A stretch of 13,117 bases of DNA. Origin: Lysobacteraceae bacterium (GTDB taxonomy: Bacteria; Pseudomonadota; Gammaproteobacteria; DSM-19610). The stretch's first letter is position 1; every line of letters starts with the position of its first letter. Of the stretch, positions 1 through 5,665 are shown piece by piece. The translations under genes were made by a program, and so were the position numbers. The notes beneath the pieces were generated by a model. That model made no database searches. It was given only the letters and a program-made list of their open reading frames with translations, and was not told the origin of the DNA. The stretch covers positions 1-13,117 of the forward strand of contig JAIVHA010000018.1 in assembly GCA_020201295.1 (NCBI GenBank), in the 5' to 3' direction.

Positions 1-13
1 GGGAGGAACTGTC

Positions 14-325
14 ATGGCATCATCACCGGTCTGCTGGAAATGTGGCGCCTCCATCGAAGCGCAGCTTTTGCCCCTGAGCCGGCTGGCGGAATGTGTCGCC
101 TGTCGTGCGGAATTGCATGTCTGCCGTCAGTGCCTGTTTTTCGATACCGGCAAGGCCAGCCAGTGCCGCGAGCCCGTCGCCGAGGAGGTGCAGGACAAGA
201 CCCGTGCCAATTTCTGCGGCTATTTCCAGCTGCGGCCAGACGCCTACCAGTCGGCCGATGACCGTGCCGCCGAGGCCGCCCGCGCCGAGTTGGAGGCATT
301 GTTCGGTCTTCGCAAGGAAGATTGA
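14..325 (+). CDS. Small cysteine-rich, probably zinc-binding protein of unknown function
   Basis: This gene encodes 103 residues. The start is well supported: a GGAGG ribosome binding site at 2-6 lies seven bases before the ATG. Eight cysteines sit in the first 68 residues, as CxxC pairs at 7/10, 27/30 and 37/40 plus single cysteines at 51 and 68. This pattern suits one or two structural zinc sites. The C-terminal third (from about residue 80) is rich in Ala, Glu and Arg and is probably a short helix. There is no signal peptide or membrane segment, so it should be cytoplasmic. I do not recognise a named family; small proteins of this kind are usually annotated as hypothetical. The gene converges on tcdA, with 18 bases between the two stop codons. 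Its promoter lies outside the window, so it may be the last gene of an operon entering from the left. Confidence 0.8.
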   Translation: MASSPVCWKCGASIEAQLLPLSRLAECVACRAELHVCRQCLFFDTGKASQCREPVAEEVQDKTRANFCGYFQLRPDAYQSADDRAAEAARAELEALFGLRKED

Positions 326-343
326 TGGTAGCGCCAGGCCGGA

Positions 344-1141
344 TCAGCCTGACATCTTTTTCTTCAGGGTCTTGTGGATTACCCGTGCTACGGCGGCGAA
401 GGCGAAGCTGCCGGTGACGAAGCTGGCCGATCCGTAGCCGAAACGGCAGTCGAGGTGCACGCCGTGGATACCCGGCTTGTCGTGGCCCACGCTGCCGTCC
501 CCCCGGGGATAGAGTTGCTGCTGGCCGGAGAAGACACACTCCACCCCGAAGCTCTTTCTGGCATTGCGGCTGAAGTTGAAATCATCGCGCAGTCGAGCGC
601 GTACCTTGGCCGCGAGTGGATCGTTGTAGGTACGGCTGAGATCGCGCACCTGGATCATGGTGGGATCGGTGAGGCCGCCGGCGCCGCCGGTGGTGATGAC
701 GGGTATCTTGTTGCGCCTGCAGGTGTAGATGATCATGGCCTTGAACTGGATGCTGTCGATGGCATCGATGACGTAGTCGTAGCCCCGTTCGGGGGACAGC
801 AGTTCACGGTAGTTGTCGCGGGTAATGAAATCATCCACCACATGACAGACACCGTGGGGATTGATGGCGGCGATACGTTGCGCCATGACGCGGATCTTTT
901 TTGCTCCGACGGTATCGCTGAGGGCATGCAACTGGCGGTTGACGTTGCCCAGGCTGACCTCGTCATGGTCGATGAGGGTCAGGGTGCCGATGCCGCTGCG
1001 CGCCAGGGCCTCCACCGCCCAGGACCCGACCCCGCCGATGCCGATGACGCAGACGTGCATGGCACGCAGGTGGGGGACGGCGGCGGAGCCGTACAGGCGT
1101 TCGATGCCGCCGAAGCGTTGGGAATAATCCGCTGAATTCAT
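344..1141 (-). CDS. tcdA: tRNA threonylcarbamoyladenosine dehydratase TcdA (CsdL)
   Basis: TcdA is an E1-like ATP-dependent enzyme that cyclises N6-threonylcarbamoyladenosine at tRNA position 37 to the hydantoin form ct6A in the cytoplasm. The protein begins with a QRFGG-x-x-RLYG segment (residues 8-18) typical of the family, followed by the nucleotide-binding loop GIGGVGS at 34-40, LIDHDEV at 57-62, NRQ at 68-70, DAIDS at 126-130 and the TTGGAGG turn at 150-156. Its length of 265 residues is close to that of the E. coli protein (about 268). A GTG at 1177 would add 12 residues, but I prefer the ATG at 1141 because it aligns with the E. coli start and because a plausible promoter overlaps the GTG. 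The expected sulfur-transfer partners CsdA and CsdE are not in the window. The neighbouring fccAB genes run the same way but are separated by a terminator-like hairpin, so tcdA is probably transcribed alone. Confidence 0.95.
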   Translation of the reverse strand: MNSADYSQRFGGIERLYGSAAVPHLRAMHVCVIGIGGVGSWAVEALARSGIGTLTLIDHDEVSLGNVNRQLHALSDTVGAKKIRVMAQRIAAINPHGVCHVVDDFITRDNYRELLSPERGYDYVIDAIDSIQFKAMIIYTCRRNKIPVITTGGAGGLTDPTMIQVRDLSRTYNDPLAAKVRARLRDDFNFSRNARKSFGVECVFSGQQQLYPRGDGSVGHDKPGIHGVHLDCRFGYGSASFVTGSFAFAAVARVIHKTLKKKMSG

Positions 1142-1148
1142 GGGCGGC

Positions 1149-1177
1149 AAGATAGCAGGAAAGGTGCAGCCTGGCAC
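1149..1177 (-). promoter_or_regulatory. Candidate tcdA promoter, extended -10, possibly giving a leaderless mRNA
   Basis: On the minus strand there is GTGCCA (1177-1172, 4 of 6 matches to the -35 consensus), a 17-bp spacer, and TATCTT (1154-1149) preceded by TGC, an extended -10. The last base of the -10 box is only eight bases before the A of the tcdA ATG. Transcription would therefore begin at or next to the start codon, and no ribosome binding site is visible there. The call rests on motif matching only. Confidence 0.4.
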
Positions 1178-1202
1178 CTGGTGACCTACGGCGGCTGGTT
1201 AG

Positions 1203-1285
1203 CCGTCATTGCGAGGGCAGCGAAGCAATCTCCAGGGCATGACTGCAACTGTCGGGAGATTGCTTCGCTGCCCTCGCAATGACGG
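1203..1285. repeat. Long intergenic inverted repeat, copy 1 (31-bp perfect arms)
   Basis: The arms at 1203-1233 and 1255-1285 are perfect reverse complements of 31 bases, separated by 21 bases. The arm begins CCGTCATTGCGAG and contains CGAAGCAATCTCC. A diverged second copy lies at 10282-10363. Palindromes of this CGTCATTGCGAG...AAGCAATCT type are a well-known dispersed intergenic repeat found across many bacterial phyla. It contains no open gene. It could fold into a strong hairpin in transcripts from either side, and it sits between the end of fccB and the start of tcdA. Confidence 0.9.
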
Positions 1286-1296
1286 GAAGGGGGGAA

Positions 1297-1323
1297 GGCC
1301 GGGCCCCGTTGCGGGGCCCGGCC
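1297..1323 (-). terminator. GC-only hairpin downstream of fccB, probable terminator
   Basis: The bases 1297-1308 and 1312-1323 form a perfect 12-bp stem made only of G and C, with a three-base loop. It starts 10 bases after the fccB stop codon. On the minus strand it is followed by a pyrimidine tract (TTCCCCCCTTCCC) rather than a clean run of T. It may therefore be an imperfect intrinsic terminator or a 3'-end stabilising hairpin. Confidence 0.65.
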
Positions 1324-1332
1324 ATTGCTTTC

Positions 1333-2637
1333 CTAGCGGAAGCTGTCCTGGGTGATGCTGGCGTACCAGCCCTCGGCGTAGCGTGCCTCCTGAGTGCGGA
1401 ACTGCTGGGGCACGTCGGTCGGACTGACACCCCCGGCACCCTTCACCCCGGCAATGGCGCCATCGTCGCCCAGGCGATAGACCGCGGCCACGGTGATGCC
1501 GTAGTCGGGGCCGATCAGGCTGTAGCAGGTATTGACGTGCGAGGGTGAGATCACCGGCAGGTCCTTCAGCATGGCAACGATGGCCGCGGCGGTCATCTTG
1601 GCCTGGCTGTTGGCGGAATGCCCCGACTTGGGCATGGCGCCGGCGATGCTCGAATCCCCGATCACGTGAATGCCCGGGTGGATGGTCGACTCGAAGGTCT
1701 GTTGGTTGACGGGGCACCAGCCGCCCTCGTTGGTCAACCCGGCGATCTGGGCCAGCTGGCCGGCCCGCTGCGGCGGGATGATGTTGAGCACATCCGCCTT
1801 GTGCTGGTCCATGCCGCTCTGGGCGTACACGGTGCGGGTGGCGGCATCGACCCGTTCCACCTTGCCGCCAGAGCTGCCGGGTACCCACTCGATCATGCCG
1901 GGATAGAGGGCGGCCCAGCCGGCCTCGAACAGCCCCTTCTTGGAGAAGGCGTCCTTGGTGTCGAGCATGAGGATCTTGGACTTGGGCTTGTTGGTCTTCA
2001 GGTAATGGGCAATCATGCTGGCCCGTTCATAGGGTCCCGGCGGGCAGCGGAAGGGGTTGCCGGGAATCGCCATCAGCACGGTGCCGCCATCAGGCATGGC
2101 GCGCAGCTGGTCGTACAGCAGCTTGGTCTGCGGGCCGGCCTTCCAGGCGTGGGGAATCTTTTCGGCAACGCTGGCATCGTAGCCCTCGATCTCCTCCCAG
2201 CGGAAGTCGATGCCCGGTGATACCACCAGCCGGTCATAGCTCAGTGACTGGCCGCCAGCCAGCACCACGCGCCGCTGTCCGGGTTCGATGGCAGTGACAG
2301 TGTCGTGCACCACCTTGACGCCGTAGCGGCTGTTGAGGTCGCCATAGCCGTGGGTGATATCGCCCATGCCGCGCAGGCCGCCCAGCACCCAGTTGCTGCC
2401 CGGGCAGGTGGTGTACTGGCGGTTCTGTTCCACCAGGGTGACCTCGAGGTTGGAGTCAAAGCGTTTCAGGTATTTTGCACAAGTGGCGCCTCCGAAGCCG
2501 CCTCCCACCACGACTATCTTCGCGGCCGCCTTTCCGGACACGACACCCTGACTGGCACAACCGGCGAGGCCCAGCGAGGACAATGCGCCACCGGCGCCCA
2601 GGACCTTGAGGATCTTTCGACGTGAAATCGTTTTCAT
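1333..2637 (-). CDS. fccB: Flavocytochrome c sulfide dehydrogenase, flavoprotein subunit FccB (Tat signal)
   Basis: FccB is the FAD subunit of periplasmic flavocytochrome c, which oxidises sulfide to sulfur or polysulfide and passes electrons to the heme subunit. The 434-residue protein opens with a twin-arginine signal, ISRRKILK at residues 4-11, so it should be exported folded. The FAD-binding loop VVVGGGFGG is at 42-50. Cys78 matches the cysteine that binds FAD covalently in the Allochromatium vinosum enzyme. Cys198 (in PFRCPPGPYERAS) and Cys371 (in NTCYSL) match its active-site disulfide pair. GIHVIGD at 322-328 is the second FAD contact, and the C-terminal flavocytochrome c domain is complete. 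The ATG at 2637 has a GGAG site eight bases upstream. An ATG at 2655 overlaps the fccA stop but has no such site. fccA lies 14 bases upstream and is surely cotranscribed. The signal also contains a lipobox-like LAGC at 24-27 (see findings). Confidence 0.95.
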   Translation of the reverse strand: MKTISRRKILKVLGAGGALSSLGLAGCASQGVVSGKAAAKIVVVGGGFGGATCAKYLKRFDSNLEVTLVEQNRQYTTCPGSNWVLGGLRGMGDITHGYGDLNSRYGVKVVHDTVTAIEPGQRRVVLAGGQSLSYDRLVVSPGIDFRWEEIEGYDASVAEKIPHAWKAGPQTKLLYDQLRAMPDGGTVLMAIPGNPFRCPPGPYERASMIAHYLKTNKPKSKILMLDTKDAFSKKGLFEAGWAALYPGMIEWVPGSSGGKVERVDAATRTVYAQSGMDQHKADVLNIIPPQRAGQLAQIAGLTNEGGWCPVNQQTFESTIHPGIHVIGDSSIAGAMPKSGHSANSQAKMTAAAIVAMLKDLPVISPSHVNTCYSLIGPDYGITVAAVYRLGDDGAIAGVKGAGGVSPTDVPQQFRTQEARYAEGWYASITQDSFR

Positions 2638-2651
2638 AGGGGCATCTCCAG

Positions 2652-2972
2652 TCATTTTATGTTGCTGAGGTAATTGGCGATGTGAACGATTTCTTCGTCC
2701 GTATAGCCCTTGGCGTGACGATTCATGACCGTCGCCGCGCGCAAATCCTCCCGGAAGGCCTTCATGGTGGCGATCAGGGAATCGGCGGGTATGCCATAGA
2801 TGCTCGGAATGGCGCCCGTGCTCTTGCCGTCGGTGCCATGACAGGCGAAACAGGTACTGGCCATGACGGCGCCGCGGCTGATTTCCGCCTGGGCCAGCGG
2901 GGATGCGGCCAGCAACAGGGCGATCACCGCCGCGGTTGTCTTACCTGAACGCAAGGGGGGTGTACTTTTCAT
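2652..2972 (-). CDS. fccA: Flavocytochrome c heme subunit FccA, monoheme cytochrome c
   Basis: This 106-residue cytochrome is the electron-accepting partner of FccB. It has a Sec signal peptide (KTTAAVIALLLAASPLAQA, cleavage likely after residue 29). One heme site, CFACH, is at 41-45, and Met83 in TVMNRHAKGY is the probable distal ligand. The end, DEEIVHIANYLSNIK, is the usual C-terminal helix of class I cytochromes. One heme makes it like the small Chlorobium FccA rather than the diheme A. vinosum subunit. A strong AGGAGGT site lies seven bases before the ATG. It is the first gene of the fccAB pair, and a candidate promoter lies about 70 bases upstream. With cytochrome c alone the assignment would be loose, but its position directly before fccB makes it firm. 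Confidence 0.92.
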   Translation of the reverse strand: MKSTPPLRSGKTTAAVIALLLAASPLAQAEISRGAVMASTCFACHGTDGKSTGAIPSIYGIPADSLIATMKAFREDLRAATVMNRHAKGYTDEEIVHIANYLSNIK

Positions 2973-3043
2973 GGTGGAGACCTCCTGATGGTAGGGCGAG
3001 ATTTGCTGTTATCGGATCTCAGCAATGACTGGCTACACAGCCA

Positions 3044-3071
3044 AGCATAGCAGTAATCGTAAGTATCGCAA
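3044..3071 (-). promoter_or_regulatory. Candidate fccAB promoter
   Basis: The minus strand has TTGCGA (3071-3066) and TATGCT (3049-3044) separated by 16 bp, each matching 4 of 6 sigma-70 consensus bases. The predicted transcript would start near 3037 and give a leader of about 65 bases before fccA. Three palindromes lie immediately upstream of the -35 box, where activators commonly bind. Confidence 0.45.
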
Positions 3072-3112
3072 TTTTCATGAAAAAACCTGTCATGACAGGT
3101 CTGTCATGACAG
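3072..3112. promoter_or_regulatory. Three stacked TCATGA-centred palindromes upstream of fccAB
   Basis: TTTTCATGAAAA (3072-3083), CTGTCATGACAG (3087-3098) and CTGTCATGACAG (3101-3112) are each perfect palindromes. The second extends to the 16-bp ACCTGTCATGACAGGT at 3085-3100. Their centres are 15 and 14 bp apart, and all share the core TCATGA. They lie between potI and fccA and abut the candidate fccAB -35 box. This looks like a multi-site operator for a dimeric regulator, but no regulator gene is nearby and I do not recognise the motif. Confidence 0.55.
3080..3100 (-). terminator. Possible weak terminator after potI (overlaps the palindrome stack)
   Basis: Read on the minus strand, the 16-bp palindrome (3100-3085) can form a six-base stem with a CATG loop, followed by a run of six T including the last stem base. 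It lies about 28 bases after the potI stop. It could end the pot transcript, but the stem is short and the same bases may instead be an operator. Confidence 0.35.
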
Positions 3113-3128
3113 CCGGGCAGGGTGGGTT

Positions 3129-3956
3129 TCAGTGCCCGGGACGAGGCTGGCGCAGCTGCTTTTCCCGGCGGTGCATGAGCCAGCCGGCAATGAGGATGCA
3201 GAGGGTGACGAAGGCGACGATGAGGGTGGCCAGGGCATTGATCTGCGGGCTGACGCCCAGGCGCACGCTGGAATAGACCACCATGGGCAGGGTGGTGGAA
3301 CCGGGGCCGGCGACGAAGCTGGCGATGATCAGGTCGTCCAGGGACAGGGTGAAGGCCAGCAGCCAGCCGGCCACCAGGGCCGGGGCGATCACCGGCAGGG
3401 TGATGACCAGGAATACCTTCCAGGGCCGGGCGCCAAGGTCCATGGCGGCTTCTTCCAGCGAGGTATCCATCTGGCCCAGGCGCGATTGCACCACCACGGT
3501 GACGAAGGCGGCGCTGAAGGTGATATGCGCCAGGGTGATGGTGGTGATGCCGCGTCCCGCCGGCCAGCCGAGGGCCTGTTCCATGGCCACGAACAGCAAC
3601 AGCGAGGCCAGGCCGAGGATCACCTCAGGCATCACCAGCGGTGCGCTCACCAGGGTGGTGAACAGCAGGCGGCCGCGGAAGCGCCCGAAGCGCACCAGCG
3701 TCAGCGCCGCCAGGGTGCCGAGCAGCACCGCGAAACTGGCGTTCATGGCCGCCACCCGCAGGCTCACCCAGGCGGCGGCGAGGATCTGGTCGTTGCGCAG
3801 CAGCTCGCCATACCACTTGGTGGAGAAGCCGCCCCACACGGTCACCAGCCGCGATGCGTTGAAGGAGTACACGATCAGGGAAATAATCGGGATGTACAGG
3901 AAGGCATAGCCGAGGGCCAGCAGGCCGAACAGCAGGAAGGGCTTGCGGCTGTTCAC
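3129..3956 (-). CDS. potI: Putrescine/polyamine ABC transporter permease PotI (PotC-like)
   Basis: PotI is one of the two inner-membrane permeases of the PotFGHI polyamine importer. The 275-residue protein is about the usual length (E. coli 281). It shows an N-terminal membrane helix (FLLFGLLALGYAFLYIPII), the family segment YSFNASRLVTVWGGFSTKWYGELL, further helices, and the EAA loop EEAAMDLGARPWKVF at about 179-193 that docks on the ATPase. This is followed by LLAFTLSLDDLIIASFVAGPG and a basic C-terminus. The start is a GTG that overlaps the potH stop as GTGA (3956-3953), so translation is probably coupled to the end of potH. No internal stops or losses are seen, in contrast to potG and potH just upstream. 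Without working partners its product would be an orphan permease. Confidence 0.92.
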   Translation of the reverse strand: MNSRKPFLLFGLLALGYAFLYIPIISLIVYSFNASRLVTVWGGFSTKWYGELLRNDQILAAAWVSLRVAAMNASFAVLLGTLAALTLVRFGRFRGRLLFTTLVSAPLVMPEVILGLASLLLFVAMEQALGWPAGRGITTITLAHITFSAAFVTVVVQSRLGQMDTSLEEAAMDLGARPWKVFLVITLPVIAPALVAGWLLAFTLSLDDLIIASFVAGPGSTTLPMVVYSSVRLGVSPQINALATLIVAFVTLCILIAGWLMHRREKQLRQPRPGH

Positions 3957-4680
3957 AGGGCCGCCCGCGCGCGCGCCTCGGCCTTGCCCTGGTAGCGCTG
4001 GAACAGGGCCAGTGGCACCACCAGCAGCACCAGCATCACCACCGCCACGGCGGCCGCCGCCGGCCAGTCGCGGTTGGCGAAGAACTCGGTCCACAGCACC
4101 TTGCCGATCATCAGCGTGTCCGGCCCGCCGAGCAGGTCGGGGATGACGAACTCGCCCACGGCGGGAATGAATACCAGCATGGAGCCGGCGATGATGCCCG
4201 GCAGGGACAGCGGCAGGGTGACGGTGAGGAAGGCCTTCCAGGGCCGGCAGCCGAGGTCGGCGGCGGCCTCCAGCAGGCTGTGATCCATACGCACCAGGGT
4301 GGCGTACAGGGGCAGCACCATGAAGGGTAGGTAGGAATAGACGATGCCCACGTAGACGGCCAAGTCCGTATATGAGCAGGCAGATGACCGTCGAGACGGC
4401 GGCGATCTTGATGGAATTCAGGTAGGCGACCAGGTACAGCGGGTCCTCCCACAGGCGGCTGTAACTGTTCAGGTGCAGCTGGATCTGGATATAGCCATCC
4501 TGGAGGTATTCCCACAAGGGGGTGTAGGGTGGTCGCGCCAGTATCGCTTCGGAGAAACTGATCTTGAAGACGATGATGAAGGGCAGCAGGAAGAACACCA
4601 GCAGCCAGAGGTAGGGCAGGGCGATGACCAGGCGCCGGCCATGGTGGCCGGTGAGCAGTGCCCGCAGGCCTTGCCCCGCC
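3953..4680 (-). pseudogene. potH: Broken polyamine permease gene potH: start missing, internal deletion and frame change
   Basis: Two parts of PotH are recognisable in different frames. The first (about 4680-4371) reads through HHGRRLVIALPYLWLLVFFL and FLLPFIIVFKISFSEA to STVICLLI, matching roughly E. coli residues 17-100. The second (about 4372-3953) begins YTDLAVYVGIVYSYLPFMVL and continues through the EAA loop LLEAAADLGCRPWKAF and IPAVGEFVIPDLLGGPD to a normal end. About 65 residues expected between CLLI and TDLAVY, covering roughly the second and third membrane helices, are absent, and the reading frame changes at the join near 4371. The upstream part has no ATG, GTG or TTG in frame between a stop at about 4740 and a GTG at 4598 that lies inside the first membrane helix. 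No other damage is seen. As read, it cannot make a functional permease. Confidence 0.85.
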
Positions 4681-5658
4681 GCTGCCCGGTTGCCAGGACA
4701 GGTAGACCTCCTGGTCCCAGGTGAGCGGGGTCTCCGTCAGGCGCGCCAGGTTGGTGAGCTGCACACGCAGCTTCTGCCCGCCCGGCAGGCGTACATGATA
4801 GATGGAGACATCACCGAGATAGGCGAACTCGGCGACCGTGCCCTTGACCCAGTTATGGGGGCCTGCCGGCGCTTCGGTGGTGACCTGCAGCTTCTCGGGG
4901 CGCAGGGCCACGCTCACCGGCGTGCCTTCCGGCAGTGGCTGGACATGGTCCATCAGCAACTCGCAGCCGGCGCTGTCGGCCTGGATGCGCACCTGGTCGC
5001 CCTGCTGCTCCAGCACCCGGCCCTCGAGGATGTTCACCGAGCCGATGAACTCCGCCACGAAGCGATTGGCGGGGGACTCATAGACGCGGGTGTGTTCGCG
5101 CAGTTTCTTGTCCAGGGCGGCCAGCGGTTCGTCGAGCAGCAGCAGCTTGGGGTGCCTGGCGAGGGAGCGGGCCAGGGCCACGCGCTGGCGCTGGCCGCCG
5201 GACAGCTGGTCGGGTCTGCGCTTCGCGAAGCGTTCCAGGCGCACCAGGGCGAGCATTTCCGCGACCCGGGCGTTCACATCCGCCTTGGGCAGCCGTTCCT
5301 GCTTCAGGCCGAAGGCGATGTTCTGCTCCACGCTCATGTGCGGGAACAGGGCATAGGACTGGAACATCATGTTGACGGGCCGCTCGTAGGGCGGCACCCG
5401 GGTCATGTCGGCGCCGTCGATGAGGATGCGTCCGGAATCGGGCCGCTCCAGGCCTGCCAGCATGCGCAGCAGGGTGCTCTTGCCGCAGCCGGAACCGCCC
5501 AGCAGGCAGAAGAACTCTCCCTGGAAGATATCCAGGGAGACGTTGTCGACGGCGTAGGTGCTGTCGAAGACCTTGGTGATGTTCTCGATGCGGACGAAGG
5601 GTTTCGCCGCCGGATCACGCCAGGGCTCCTGGCTGGTGCCGGGTCGGGCCTGGGTCAT
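4681..5658 (-). pseudogene. potG: Polyamine transporter ATPase gene potG with H-loop region deleted and no own stop codon
   Basis: PotG is the ATPase of the polyamine importer. From the ATG at 5658, seven bases after the potF stop, the protein shows Walker A GGSGCGKST (54-62), the Q-loop MMFQSYALFPHM (Q100), signature LSGGQ (152-156), Walker B LLLLDEP (172-178) and D-loop ALDKKLREHT (181-190). The next residues are RVYESPANRF, which in relatives lie some 47 residues further on. The H-loop (THDQEEAM) and following strands are missing, in frame, at about 5088/5089. The C-terminal regulatory part (IGSVN, ALRPEK, YLGDVSIYHVR) is present up to WDQEVYLSWQPGS at 4681. There the usual last residues and stop are absent and the sequence passes straight into potH. 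The open frame runs on to 4111 in a frame that is meaningless for potH. Without the switch histidine the ATPase should be inactive. Confidence 0.82.
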
Positions 5659-5665
5659 CCGTTGG

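Noticed and set aside
374..1135. Long open frame on the plus strand opposite tcdA
   Set aside because: It mirrors the conserved tcdA coding strand, its product is low-complexity Gly/Ala/Asp/Val, and it has no family motif. It is a by-product of high-GC codon use.
1142..1177. GTG start for tcdA at 1177
   Set aside because: The extra 12 residues do not match TcdA proteins, and a candidate promoter covers the codon.
3085..3112. LexA (SOS) boxes suggested by CTGT...ACAG
   Set aside because: The LexA site has eight bases between CTGT and ACAG; these have four.
4111..4680. A PotG-PotH fusion protein reading through from potG to 4111
   Set aside because: After 4681 the potG frame is not the potH frame; the translated residues are Pro/Arg/Ala-rich and unlike any permease. 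The open frame is accidental.
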